A stretch of 64,000 bases of DNA. Origin: Mikania micrantha. Lineage: Eukaryota; Streptophyta; Magnoliopsida; Asterales; Asteraceae. Where the stretch lies: positions 92,402,215 to 92,466,214 of the forward strand of contig CM018696.1 of assembly GCA_009363875.1 (NCBI GenBank), written 5' to 3'. The notes beneath the pieces were generated by a model, which saw only the letters and a program-made list of their open reading frames with translations, searched no databases and was not told the origin of the DNA. The position numbers and the translations under genes are program-made. This document shows positions 32,239-45,221 of this stretch, in pieces; positions within the stretch are counted from its first letter, which is position 1, and each line of letters starts with the position of its first letter.

Positions 32239-33740
32239 AGTTAAAATTACGAATAATGTTACAACGCTATAAGTTATGGTTATGAATAGTATGTTTTTAT
32301 TTGTCTCTAACAGTTGAGTTATGAACAATATGTTTTGATTGCCTAATCTTTATTGATTGATATGATGGGGTAGGCGTTGTATTCGGATAAAGTGTAACAA
32401 GGTATTATCAGTTGCTTGACAAAGTTCATAGTTATTAACCACTCATTTTTTTTTGTTGACAAAATATGAAGTTTTTGATTTGGATTAAAATGAGTCGTAT
32501 TTTCAAGTTAATTATATAATCTTTTTCAGGAGACCACTTTAAACATTTTCACTAGTCATGTATGTTACTTGAAGTGACTGAAAGATTGTAAAATTTTGTT
32601 GATTTTTTTCTCTGTGTTTGTTTGTATATACAAATATCAAAAAATGAGAGAAATGAATCATGGTTGGAATTCATCCCAAATATGTTTAGGATGTACATAT
32701 CTCTAATATTGCAAATTTTGAAAAATAACAACTCTTTTTGCTGCTAGATGTAACAAGATGGGCGGATTAGTTTGTGGGTCAAAGTTATTTTAGTCGAAAC
32801 CCGTGATCTAAGTATGGCCCAAAGCATGGTGGGTAAGGTTTACATGTATATGAGTCAATTTTTATTTCAATCTAAACTCAAAAACGAAATTTGGGCTTTC
32901 GCTTTTTTTTTTTTTTTCAAAACACATTTGAGTTCGTTTTTTCGGTTTTGGTTTCGGCACAATTTTGATTTTTTTTTTTGTTGCTTAAGTTAAAATTACG
33001 AATAATGTTACAACGCTATAAGTTATGGTTATGAATAATATGTTTTTATTTGTCTCTAAAAGTTAGAGTTATGAACAATATGTTTTGATTGCCTAATCTT
33101 TATTGATTGATATGATGGGGTAGGCGTTGTATTCGGATAAAGTGTAACAAGGTATTATCAGTTGCTTGACAAAGTTCATAGTTATTAACCACTCATTTTT
33201 TTTTTTGTTGACAAAATATGAAGTTTTTGATTTGGATTAAAATGAGTCGTATTTTCAAGTTAATTATATAATCTTTTTCAGGAGACCACTTTAAACATTT
33301 TCACTAGTCATGTATGTTACTTGAAGTGACTGAAAGATTGTAAAATTTTGTTGATTTTTTTCTCTGTGTTTGTTTGTATATACGAATATCAAAAAATGAG
33401 AGAAATGAATCATGGTTGGAATTCATCCCAAATATGTTTAGGATGCACATATCTCTAATATTGCAAATTTTGAAAAAGAACAACTCTTTTTGCTGCTAGA
33501 TGTAACAAGATGGGTGGATTAGTTTGTGGGTCAAAGTTATTTTAGTCGAAACCCGTGATCTAAGTATGGCCCAAAGCATGGTGGGTAAGGTTTACATGTA
33601 TATGAGTCAATTTTTATTTCAATCTAAACTCAAAAACGAAATTTGGGCTTTCGCTTTTTTTTTTTTCCAAAACACATTTGAGTTCGTTTTTTTCGGTTTT
33701 GGTTTCGGCACAATTTTGATTTTTTTTTTGTTGCTTAAGT
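32239..33740 (+). repeat. Tandem duplication, two 0.75-kb copies
   Basis: Copy 1 from about 32239 and copy 2 from about 32988 (period 749 bp) are nearly identical through to TTGCTTAAGTT near 32990 and 33740; they differ mainly by length of T runs and a few substitutions. AAGTT is present at the start, the junction and the end, so slippage or unequal exchange at a short match is likely. The shared frame starting MWVKVILVETRDLS in both copies has no known family and ends in a T run, so I do not call a gene. Confidence 0.92.
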
Positions 33741-33840
33741 TTTCGCTACTTGAAAAAATAACCCAAAGGATTGTATTTTGCCTAAAAATATTTAGGCTAC
33801 AATATTTTTTGAACATTTAGAATTACATGGAGTTATTCAG

Positions 33841-34107
33841 TAAGGCTGGCAAAACGGGTCTTAACGGGTTTTAACAGGTTTCAGACGACACGATTAATGC
33901 ATGTATAAACATGAAAACGACTTGTTTCACACTTGGTTTTTTGATTTAAGCATGCCGGTTCTATATTTTATGTAACAAAAAAGAAAAATGATGAAGTCTA
34001 GCCTATTAATTTTTCTTATTTTTAAAAAAGTAAAAAAATCAAATAGTAAATTTTTAGCTAAACAGGTCTAATCGTGTCTTAACAGGTATTCATTTTGCTA
34101 GCCATTA
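33841..34107. mobile_element. hAT-like MITE
   Basis: Terminal inverted repeats TAAGGCTGGCAAAACG and (reverse of the right end) TAATGGCTAGCAAAATG. Interior has AACGGGTC, TTAACGGG and TTAACAGG repeats. 267 bp, no coding. The 8-bp flanks do not match well. Confidence 0.55.
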
Positions 34108-37100
34108 TTGTTTTATGGGCATAAAAAATAAAAAAGAATATATGGTTCACATACACATATACATGGTTATACATGTAACAAAAAAAACTTATTTTTTCAG
34201 TTATTTCAGTTTGAAATATTTGGTTGTTTGGGCCTTAGATCATCGTGATTCGTTAACTTATTCGGTTTTTACTTCCCTATTACATTGGATACAAACACTT
34301 TATACAAATATTTTATTCATGGATATTTCAAACTCTTCATTGTGATTTGTGCGTAAATATGAAATGATAAAATATTTGTGTCAATGATAAAATGAATTTT
34401 TAAAGAAGATTTACATTTTTTTTCGTTCTAATATCATTTATTACATATATATATATATATATATAATTAAAAAAAATCAATTACATATTTTCTCTTTTTT
34501 TAAAATATTTTTCCTTCTAAATAAACTTATCAATTATATATATCCCTCTCCCAAAAGAAATATGTAATCAATTATAAAAGTTGGGTAAATATATAATAAA
34601 AGTGTATGTTATTTCTATACAAATATTCTTGCTTATTCGTTTTATCTATACACTTTTTTTGGAAAATGGGTCATTTTTTCTAAACGCTTGCTATTAAATC
34701 GTCTCTGACGCATTTCAAAAAATATTTTATAATGAATACTATGTTAGTATCACGTGTATTACACGGATTAAACAAAAAATATAAAGAATAATTATCAATG
34801 AAAATTTAGATTATATATGATGATTTTTAATATAAAATACGATTATAATTCGGTATGATTTAATATTTTAAGTATTAAAATAATAATATTACATCTTTAA
34901 ACATTATTTTTTTATAGTTTGTTGTTTTTTAAACATTGTGTTTCAAATAATTGTTTTTTAAAAATTTTATAATTTATAATATATTTTTTTTAAAATGGTG
35001 TTTTTAATATTAATATATTTTAACGTATTTGAATGGGTAATTTTCAATAATTAAGGTCCATTTTAATTTTTAAGGTTCAAAACAAACTTTAAATTCAAGA
35101 TCGTCTAAAAAATAGATAACAACCGATACTGTAAACCCTTAAAGGTAATGTAAAAACTTACAATATTAGTTCAACTTTAATATTTTTTTTTTAAATCCAA
35201 AGGGGGCCCAAGGAATTAGGAAGAAAAACCAAAGGGGTCGAGCTCAATACCTATAAAATTGTCCGACCGAAAACTAATATATTGAGGTTTCTGATCGGAA
35301 AACGACAAGGGCACCCCGGCCCCTTAAAACCCCCGTCACTACTTCTATTTAATCTTAAAATATTATCAAATCCAAATTATATTTCTTAAAATATTTAAAA
35401 ATAAAACAATGATGATACTAATTGTTTTCTACGAGTGATTTTAAAATATATTAAACATTTAATATGATTGGATGATTTAATTGATAAAAATACACCATAT
35501 TAAAATAATAAAAAGTAAGCAACTTTAAAAAAGTCCAAGTTATTATATTTTATTCAACTTGTATAAATATGAGTTTAGATAAACTATGCACTTTGCATAG
35601 CCAGTCTTGAGAATTTAAATACCTAAAACGAGAAGGAAAAAAAATGTAATCTTTAGATTTTTCTTATTTTACTCATAGTTGATAAATCTAACATATAAAT
35701 ATTTTAAAATTAATATACTGTTATTTATAACATATTAGATTTATTCAACTCATTTAATATATAAGTTTTAACATAGTGATATTCTTTTTAAAGATCATTT
35801 AAAAAATCGTTAGATTAGAGTGAAAAACACGCTTTAAAAAGAATGTTTAAAAAACAACTAATTAATTTCAGAAGTGACACTAAAAAAAAAACAAATGCTT
35901 TCAAGGACGTCTTAAAGACCGAAAGATGTTTGAAAGCATATAAAAGGGTTAGGAACAGACGTTCTTATAAAATCATTTATTAAAAACAAATGGTGTTAAA
36001 AACATTTAAGAAACAAACAATTTTGTAAAGGTTTTCCTTTTTTAAAATGAAAAGAAAATATAGTAGTTATATATATGTGTGTGTGTATAAGCGAAAACTC
36101 AATCTTATAAAGAAAACCCTTAAACCCTATCGGGGCTGTTCATTTTGAATCTTAAAAATAAATGTGTTTCATATTAAACTGAATAAAAATTTGGGATTTG
36201 AATAAAAAATATGGTTTCTTGTGAACTACATATTTATTTTTAAGATTATAAATGGACGGCACAGATGAAGATTTATGTTTTTCTCTTTAAGATCAGGTTT
36301 TTATATGATACAATTCATATACACACGCGTTTCTGTTATATATATATAAATTTCCAACATTTAGTTATTTTTTTGCAGTACATGTCCCCTTTGAAAAAAA
36401 AATGTGGCTACAGAAATATGTGATAATTGTAAATAAGGTGACAATTCACATTTGACGTATGACTGTGAAAACTTCGTGTTTTTAAGCAACCTATTTCAAT
36501 TCTTGCCGTGACTTTTTTTTTTTTTTTTAGGTTTTCTTATTAGTTTATTTCTACTTATATTCATTTTGGTTTTATTTTCATGAATTTATTCCTTGAATCA
36601 TATTATCTTTATTCGCTATTTTTGTTTCTTTTGTTTTGTTTCTAATTTAGAATGAGCGATTGAGCATATTATATAAATGTTTGTAACATATGGGTAGTTT
36701 TATTTTGGTGTTATTATTCTTTTTTTGAACCATAATAAGTTTGTTTTAAGATCATGTTTTTTTTTTCTTTTAGGTTTGTTTCCAAGATAAAACAAGCCTG
36801 TTAAATTTATGCAACTATGTACGAGACAACTCATACTCGATAAGTTAAAAAGAAATTTGGCATTGAACCTTGTGATATTAAACGATTATATTCTTAAACG
36901 TTATCCTCAAATTATGTGTCGGCAACCATTCACGAAGCCTTTGAATTGAATCCACCAAAATAATTTCACGTTTTTTCACCTTCACCACGTGCATTAACAT
37001 CACCCCACGTACATCAAACGTTTTAAATGGAAATTTAACATCTAAATTTGATCCTTTGGTTGCTTCATCACAGACATGACGTATGTCTTTTTCCCCTTAA

Positions 37101-37898
37101 TTTCCAATTCTTTCAAAAACGATTTGTGGCTGGAATTGTGGTTTTTGTTTTGTTTTAATATTTTGTTTGGAGCAAATCTTCATGTGAAGACTTTGTGGTT
37201 ATATTAAATATATGTCTGGTAAAATAGGCGGGTTGAATTGGTTGGGTAATGAGTCAGAAAGGGTGCGGTCAAGATGGGTGCGGATCAGGATGTGTGCGGG
37301 TCAGGATGTGTTTTAACAAAAATCAGGTTGGGTCTAAACGGGTCACTTATAAAAAACATCAATTTAGCCCAAGTTGAATGAGTTGTAATGAAACAAATAG
37401 TTTATTTGAATATTTTTTAATGATTTTATCATTAAATATATTATTAATCATTCTTACTTGCTTGAATTCATTGGATTCACATAGTTTTCAAGTTACTTAT
37501 CTTGACCTGCATTGTGTTAAAGTGTCACCGTCTCAACCATTAATTCATTATATATCATAATGTTACGTATTTCAACTCAAAATATAATAATTCTTACCCA
37601 AATCTACTTATTTTTTTACTATAGGTCAAGATTTCCGGTCTAAGGCTATATATAATGACTAAAAGGCTATATTTTAATGACCATATATGTCGTCTCCTAG
37701 ACTCCTAATAATAATTTTAATTTCAACAGAGATGTTTTGTCCGGTTCATGAGTATAAAAGAGAGGGATAAAATAGAGGATAAAAAAAGGGATGATAAAAA
37801 GAGGAATAAAAAAGGAATAGTAAAAAGTAAAAATAAGTTTAAATGCTTATAAAAAGATTGGTAAAAAGAGGGATAAAAAATAGGCAAAAAGAAATATA
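34108..37898. other. Intergenic, AT-rich, scattered repeat debris
   Basis: No gene. A weak minus-strand Helitron-like end lies at 34745-34765 (CGTGTA-T-TACACG with CTAA). 35195-35340 has GGGGGCCCAAGG and CACCCCGGCCCC patches. (TA)n runs are at about 34446-34464 and 36340-36350. 37225-37345 is rich in GGGTGCGG and CGGGTCAGG, like the hAT-like MITE interiors but without visible ends. 37750-37895 repeats GGATAAAAAGAGG-like units. Confidence 0.4.
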
Positions 37899-38640
37899 TC
37901 TTATATAATAAAAAAGGTTTTTATTTGACACTTATGATGCAATGAAACATGTAATACTATATTTTCCCGTCTTAAATTTAGAGTATTAATTCATTTATTA
38001 ACAATCATTTATTAATATGAATAATTAATAAATTTGACCAATTACTATATTAAATAATTTTCTTAAAAAAATTATGTTTTAATTCGTAATTTTTCATATG
38101 TTTCAAATATTATATGTAATTCAATTTAATTTAACTATGAAAAAAATATTTAAAAGACAATTTATATTTTAATAAAGTTAATATATATCAACTGCATAGA
38201 AATGTTACTACACAATTAATAAAATATATAATAAAAATTAGCTTAACAAAAATTATAATTATCATATTTTTAATAATACACATTATCAACTGTAAGTGTT
38301 AACAAATTATATTTTATTTTATTCAATTTGTGTAACACACATGTTTATTAAACTAACGCAATACACAAGTTTTTATATACGCTGTTTTTTTATTATAAAG
38401 TATATAACATTTAATATATTCAACCAGTGTAACACACGAAATTTAAACTAGTACGCAATAAATAGAGGCAAAAATAAGTAAAAAAGTCGTGTAAAAAAAG
38501 AAACGTAAAATCAATAAAAGGGATTCTATATAACTTATTTAGAAATGTCGGCTACCAATCCTGAATTTTTCCCTTTTTTTAACTCAAAATGGTTTTTATA
38601 TTAAATAATTTTACTTTCCAACTAAGTCAATGTTTGTTAT

Positions 38641-39425
38641 CTTGCCTTAGTGGCTATGAATTAAGGTTTTAAAGTTCACGTCGTGGGTTCGACCCTCGGT
38701 TACTTTTTAATTTCTTTTTTCGTTTACTTTTTTTCCTTAAACTTTCTTCTGAATTTTCTTGTATTTTCGTTTTCTTCCCTGTATATCTTAATTGTTAATA
38801 TAAGTGATTCTTAATTTTTTATATTTGTTTTTAACTTTCTATATAAATTCAATAATGCATCAAATTCGCCTAAACTAATGTGGCTCAGTGGTATTTACTT
38901 TATCGTCCACAACTGCCAACACCCGAGTTCAATTCCTTCCTTTGCGACGTTTTCTTTTGTTATTTTCGCTTCATTCTTCTGTGACGACGTTTTCTTTTGT
39001 TATTTTAACAAGTTTCTCTTTTTTACTATCTAAATTTTATTCAGATATGAGTCAGGTTATATACTATGTTTCGGTTCAACAATGTTGTCACAACATGCAT
39101 GTCTTAATATTATACGGGTGTCACTGTAACTCGTGGGTCTTAATATGTTTTTAAAGAACTTATTTTTTTTATTATCTAACTTTTTTTCAGAAACAAATTG
39201 GATCAAATATAATGCATTTCAGTTCAACACCGTTGTCGCAACACATGACTCTTTGGCTGGCTTTTCTTTTTTCCATTTCGTCATTTTTATATATCTTAAT
39301 TATCAGTGTTTGTAACCCTTACTTTTTTTATATTTGTTTTCCATTTAAATTTAACAATTGCAAGATATTGCACCTAAATTATGTGGCTCATTGGTATTTA
39401 ATTTTATCATTAACTACCAGTTATA
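38641..39425 (+). repeat. tRNA-like modules
   Basis: Three pieces look tRNA-derived. 38641-38699: CTTGCCTTAGTGGCTATG with GTGGGTTCGACCC (B box). 38876-38937: TGTGGCTCAGTGGTATTTAC (A box) with CGAGTTCAATTCC (B box). 39380-39425: TGTGGCTCATTGGTATTTAA, a copy of the second with its B box lost. Spacing between A and B boxes (about 40 nt) suits a pol III promoter, as in SINEs. Confidence 0.5.
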
Positions 39426-39533
39426 TCAACTAACTTACCAACTCCACGAGATTATATAGGTGTCTTGACTCTTGAAACATAAATCAAATATCTAACATAA
39501 ATAGAAAAGATAATCAAACAAAAAGAAGAAAAC

Positions 39534-40090
39534 ATCACTACCACCGTCCTTAACTATTTATTTTATCCTTTTTTTATTACTTTTCTTCGGGATGTTAAAT
39601 AGGGCGATTCGTTAAATAAATGCTTTTTTATATAAATTTGGGTCTTCAAAATCGAGTTAATGTAAGTTTATACATCTCTTTTATGTGCATAGGATGTACC
39701 GTATGTAATGAAATTCGTAAACGCGCCACTTTACATAATTTCGGCTTTTATTTTTCTTACACTTTTTCGTATTAGCTTTTTTTATATTCATATATCACAA
39801 CGTATAAATCACTACCACCGTCCTTAACTATTTATTGTATCCTTTTAATTTATCTTTTTTATTACTTTTCTTCAGGATATTAAATAGGGCGATTCGTTAA
39901 ATAAATGCTTTTTTATATAAATTTGGGTCTTCAAAATCGAGTTGATGTAGGTTTATACATCTCTTTTATGTACATAGGATGTACCGTATGTAAGAAATTC
40001 GTAAATGCGTCACTTTACACAATTTCAGTTTTTATTTTCTTACATTTTTTCTTATTAGCTTTTCTTTATATTCATATATTACAACGTATA
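39534..40090 (+). repeat. Tandem duplication, period about 274 bp
   Basis: Two copies starting ATCACTACCACCGTCCTTAA at 39534 and 39808, both running through TTAAATAGGGCGATTCGTTA, GGATGTACCGTATGTAA and on to the ACAACGTATAA end. Differences are scattered small indels. It lies in the 3' third of the candidate Helitron. Confidence 0.85.
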
Positions 40091-40298
40091 AGTTACATTA
40101 GTGTCGTCTAATCTACATTTTATTTTTTTTAAATTCGTATATCGCAACGTGCAAGGAACGATAATGTTCTCTATCTTTGTTTTAATATTTATAATCGGTC
40201 AGTCATGACTTTATATGTTTCTTTTAATAATATTATCACGGTACAAAGTAATAATTTTAATTGTATGACCCGCCGCAGCGCGCGGGTTCCTTTTCTAG

Positions 40299-41042
40299 TT
40301 ATAAAGAAAAGGTAAAAAAGAATAGGCAAAAGACAAAAAAAATTTTGGAGGGCTATTTTCTTTGGAGGTGGCCGAGGGGGGCCTCTTAGATTTAAAAAAT
40401 ATATATATATCATTATCAATAAAAGGCTTAATGGTTATTTCATACTAAAAGTTGACAATAAATCTAAAGATTCTAGTGCCAATAGATGATTTCCAGTAAT
40501 GTCATATGACTTATAAAATCATATTTAAGAACATTTTGATTAAAGAAAATTTCTTCTTAATTTAGTATGTGTTAATTCCTATTGATATTATTTTTTATAA
40601 AAATATTCAACCATGCATGTATGGTGTTTTATATCAAATTGTAACAAAGTTTGTTATTTTTCAAATGTTAGTTCTTTTAACAATTTATTACAAAATTTAT
40701 CAATTTATAAGTACTTTTTTTTTTAATTTTTGACATTCAAAATATAGGCTTAAACATAATAACAAATATATTAATTTCAAACAAAACAACAAACGTGATG
40801 TACCAAAAATCTTAGAAACCAAAAATTTCCGTATAGGGTGTAGCGACGATTCTGAACCGTAACAAATTTTGGCACATCATGTTTGTTGTTTTGTTAGAAA
40901 TTAAGATATTTGTTATTGTGTCTATAGGGATCATTAAAATGATGTCGCAACAAACTTGTGGTTTGATGGTTCAAAATCGTCGCTACTCCCTATACGACGA
41001 CATCTGGTAGCAATAAAGTCGTCTCCGTTGCTTCGTTGTTAC
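40299..41042. other. Intergenic, no gene seen
   Basis: AT-rich. 40330-40395 has a GC patch (GGAGGTGGCCGAGGGGGGCC). 40835-40870 and 40965-41000 hold partly inverse copies of a GTCGCTACTCCCTATACGAC-like motif, suggesting a foldback element around 40800-41000 whose ends I cannot fix. Confidence 0.35.
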
Positions 41043-41467
41043 ATGGGCTGTCATAACGGGTCAGACACGACCCGTTAAAACACGACACGTTAAGAGACGA
41101 AGAACGAACTGGTTAGGCACGAACAAGACCGGTTAAAAACACGTAAACACGAAATGACCCGTTAAGAAACATGTTAACAGTTAACACTATAAATGACCTG
41201 TTAAAGAACTAATGTTAGACAATTAAAATTTTTTTGAAGTTAATCGGTTACCCACATATTTTATTATATTATTTGTTTTAAATTTTAAATTTTAAACACG
41301 TCTTAACGGGTCTTAACATGTCTTAACGGATCTTAACAAGTCTTAGCGGATTTTACCTTTTTAGACACGAAAAATAAACATGTCTTAACGTGTTAACCTG
41401 TTTTAGACACGAAACATGTTAAAGTCGTGTCGTACTAACGTGTTCGTGTCTGAAATTGTCAGCCCTA
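41043..41467. mobile_element. hAT-like MITE
   Basis: Left end ATGGGCTGTCA and right end (reversed) TAGGGCTGACA. The flanks GTTGTTAC and GTTGTAGT share their first five bases, possibly an eroded 8-bp target duplication. The interior repeats ACGGGTC, GACACGACCCGTTAA and TCTTAACGGG. 425 bp, noncoding. Confidence 0.6.
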
Positions 41468-43449
41468 GTTGTAGTAGCTTGGACTAGTTGTCGCAATAAG
41501 AGATGCTAGAGCTACGACTTGCTGCTATAAGCCTCAAATAAAGAATTTTTTTATATAAAAAGATTTTCCTATGACTAAAAAAACCAAAATAAATATTTAA
41601 AGCTATTATAAAATAATAGCTAAAACGATTTTTTTTTAATATTTAATTGTACTGACCTATAGTGATTGAACTAATGCAATATTAGACGTTGAAAGTGAAA
41701 TAAAGAAAAAAAAATCAAACATCAACCAATCAAACTTAAGATCTTAGACTATCCGCAACGCTAGAAGGGTGTATTTACCACATGCATCCTAATCAGCATA
41801 CTACATCAGCTTTTTAGCAATTCTTCCATCAAACACATTTTACCTTCAATCCATCCTTTCCACATGCACCACATTTTATATAAATTATATATTTGTGATG
41901 TGAGTTGAAAAAAAAAAAAAACTAAATGCAAAGGACGTAGCTATGTGCCTCACAACAAATGCAGCCTCAAATGTTTCCTTCTCCACTGCGCCCTCTCAAC
42001 TTGCAGGTGCCACCTCACCCACGTGCTGCCTCTTTAAGGGCGCACTGTGGGAAGTCTTATTGCATTTTCAATTGTCTTAGAAGAAGTCACCAAGGACGTA
42101 CACCCTTTTTCTCTCTCTTGAAATCGAATCCGTACACCCTTCTTTTCTCTCTTGAAATCGAATCCTTTTGAACGAAAATCATCTGTCTTTTTTGTGTTCT
42201 TGAAGGTTTTTTTATAGGATTCTTTAGTTTCATAAAATTATGAATATGATATAGTACAATGTTTCACTTACTCCTCCAAATGCAAAATTGAAATTAGTTC
42301 ATTAATCACTACAGCAAATAAAAATATACATATATGTGCAGATGTGCTTAGAACCACCTTAGTTGCTCATAGGGTGCAACCTTCCGATTACACATGCATT
42401 GGTTATGGACGGTTATGGCTAATTTGAGCTAACCATTAAATCTATTAAACTTTAAACTTGAATCAAATGGCTAATCATTAAACTCATGCCATGTAATTTA
42501 CCTTGCACCTTTCTTTTATATGTGACTAAGAAACTTTAGGAATTTTCTTTTAACTTAGGATAGATGCCAACCATCACACTTGCATTTTTAGTCCTGCATT
42601 AACTATACTAAGTATGCAGTCCATTCTTTTCTTTCTAATTTTATGTAACTTCTCCTTTCTTTTATTTTCTATTTTTCACCAATGTGTGATATACATGTGT
42701 TGTGTTTTTTTGTGATATTATGGTGTATTATATGTTTTTGAGATTGTAAATTTCTAATACTCTTAAAATTAAATTACAATTAAAAGATTGTTTTGTCATG
42801 CTCAAATGCATTATAATATAATATAAATAAATTTCCTTTACACATCAGATATCAAAGTTTTATCAAAAAATTTACTTATGAACGTTACTCTAAGCTAGTT
42901 TATTTACCAAGTACTATTTCATTTAACCATTTTAATTTCACCGTCGTAAAATGTTTAATGTCGACAAACTTTTCCACCAGCAATTGCTCCTCTCAACTTT
43001 ATAATGTTACACTTTTTGTTTCTTAAATTTTTAAAATACTTTATAAAATACTTTTTTTATCCTCTCAGGTTTCTAAAGTTTTTATCCTTGCATTCCTTAA
43101 TTGCTTCACTTTTGCTTTTGAGATTGGCAATTTCATTACTCAACTTTCTCAAAACTTCATAAAATGCCATATGTACTTCTTGATTTATAAAGTTTTGAAT
43201 TTAACCATTTCATTCCTTAACTTAAAAAATTATTTTTTGCATGATTAGGTTATGTATGTTTCGGCATAAATTCGAGTTATGTCTCTGATTTTGAGGTTGA
43301 CACTTTCACTCGAATGTCGTTTGGACTTTACATGTCGGTATAAATTTGAGGTTATTTACATTTGGATGAAAATATTTTTATGAAACCACTCGTATAAAAT
43401 AAAAAATGCTTTCATTCTTATTTTATGTACGTTTTTAGTTGATCTAGGT
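41468..43449. other. Intergenic, no gene supported
   Basis: AT-rich. 41745-42180 contains a MITE-like start (CCGCAACGCTAG...) and a GC-richer patch with repeated TTTCTCTCTTGAAATCGAAT CC-type units at 42107-42127 and 42144-42164. A short frame at 41959-42171 has no recognisable family. Nothing else stands out. Confidence 0.4.
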
Positions 43450-43724
43450 TAGACATGGGCAAAAAAAAACCGGTTTGGGTTTTCAAGCCGGTTTCCAAAC
43501 CGGTCCGAACCGTATGTTTGGGATAGGTTTGACATCTTCATCTCTCAAACCGGTTTCAACCCCTTCAAACCGGTTTCAAACTGGTCCAAACCGGTTTTAT
43601 AGGTTTGACATCCTTAATCTCCCAAACCGGTTTCCAAACCGAACCGGTTTTCACCAAACCGGTTTTGACCATGCGTTGACCAAACCGGTCCGGTTTGAAA
43701 ACCGCACCGGTTTGAGCACCTCTA
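43450..43724. mobile_element. hAT-like MITE with perfect 8-bp target duplication
   Basis: Flanked by ATCTAGGT at 43442-43449 and 43725-43732. Ends TAGACATGGGCAAA and (reversed) TAGAGGTGCTCAAA. The 275-bp interior holds about a dozen copies of the palindromic core AACCGGTT on both strands. An 8-bp target duplication and TAGxxxTGxxCAAA-type ends point to hAT. Confidence 0.8.
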
Positions 43725-44816
43725 ATCTAGGTTTCAAAGTAAATTTTTTCGGAACAACTTTAGTCAAATATAGTACGTTTTCATTCGACAGTATAGATTT
43801 GAGACGCTGTCGCAACTTACGGGGTAAAATTACTTGTTAAGATCAAAACAAACTTCCTATGACTTGGAAACATGTGGCCCGTTTCTTGTAATTTTACGTA
43901 AGTTTCAAATTGAAAGTTTCAACTACTTGATTTTAATTTATTTGATCAATAACTAGTAGTTTTAATTCAAGAAAAAAGCTTTTGTTATTCTTTATCCTCG
44001 TCGTGTGTATATATTAATGGTAATAAGTTTTGGTAAATGGGCGTATGGACTGAGTAACTCCGCAAACATCAAGCCCATTAAATCTTGGATTTTTTTAAAA
44101 TAATTGTAACACACATGTAAAAAACTTTTTTTTATGTGTATATGTAAATTTATGTTTAATAATTAACATCGTTGTAAATTTTTGGGTCTAAACAATTACA
44201 ATATTATAACAAAAAAACTTACAACAATGTTAATTTTTAAACGGTGACGAATTTACACATACACATAAAAAAAGAAAATGTTTACATGTGTTACAATGAT
44301 GTTAAAAAAATCTAAGATTTGACTTCATTTAAACGAGTTATTTGAGTTAGTACAAAATAAGTGGGTTATAAATCATTCCATACCCATGTACGTATTATAT
44401 GTTACATTTATGATAATTTGTTTTCGGACTTTTAAGTGTCTGAAATCGACTCAACATAGCCAAACTTTTACCCTTTAAAGTTTAAAGTGTGAACTGTGAA
44501 GATCTATGCAAGTTATGTACATTTAAAGGCGTGTATATTAAAAACAATATTCATGTGTACACTCGTGTTCAAGTATTATAAGAATCAATACACCAAAAAG
44601 TGAGCATGTTAAAGCTTAAATTTCCGTTAAAACAATAAGATTTTAACATGTTATATGATGATAAAAAAAGAAAAAAATAATTTACGTATAATATTTTTTG
44701 TAAATTCTTTTCAAGCTTCACCCATTATTTTTTAAATGTTTATATTTTTTATACAACTTTATTTATAAAACTTATATTGTACTAATTTTTTGTACGTTTA
44801 TTGTTTTTAAAACTTA

Positions 44817-45218
44817 GGCCTTGTTTGGTATTTCATCTAAAAATGACTTATTCACTTATTGGTTTTTTCAAAAAGTCATCAAGTCAATAAGTTGTTTGCC
44901 TAACCTAAAAGAACTTTTGAAAATGACTTTTTGTGAAAGTGTGATAAGTTGTTTTTCAAAAGCTAAAAGTTCTAGCTTTTCAAAATGACTTATGACTTAT
45001 TGACATAAAATTACAAATCTATTCCAATATTTACCCTTTACCCAATAACATTAAATAGTGTCAATAAAAATGTCCTTTTTGGTCATTTTGAAAATTAATT
45101 TTTGAAAAAACTAATCCAAACACATTTTAAAAAACTTTATTTCAAAAAGTCATAAGTTAATAAACACTTTTGACAAAAAAACTCTTTTAAAGTTAAATAA
45201 GCAATCCCAAACAAGGCC
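44817..45218. mobile_element. Harbinger/Tourist-like MITE
   Basis: Inverted ends GGCCTTGTTTGG and (reversed) GGCCTTGTTTGGGATT, flanked by TTA at 44814-44816 and 45219-45221, the PIF/Harbinger target site. 402 bp, noncoding; interior repeats AAAATGACTTAT and TTTTTCAAAAAGTCAT motifs. Confidence 0.85.
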
Positions 45219-45221
45219 TTA

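Larger units (their letters stand above)
37899..40298 (+). mobile_element. Candidate Helitron, 2.4 kb
   Basis: The 3' end is strong: CCCGC, loop, GCGGG (40269-40286), then TTCCTTTTCTAG and T. The 5' end is proposed at 37899, TCTTATATAATAAAAAAGG after an A, with TTTGACAC inside. Nested weaker 3' ends occur at about 38325-38365 and 38424-38451 (GTGTAACACAC then CTAG). No Rep or helicase. The interior holds tRNA-like modules (38641-39420) and a tandem duplication (39534-40090). If the 5' end is wrong, only the 3' end stands. Confidence 0.45.

Noticed and set aside
32772..33820. Repeated frame MWVKVILVETRDLS...
   Set aside because: Present twice only because the DNA is duplicated; it enters poly(T) and has no family.
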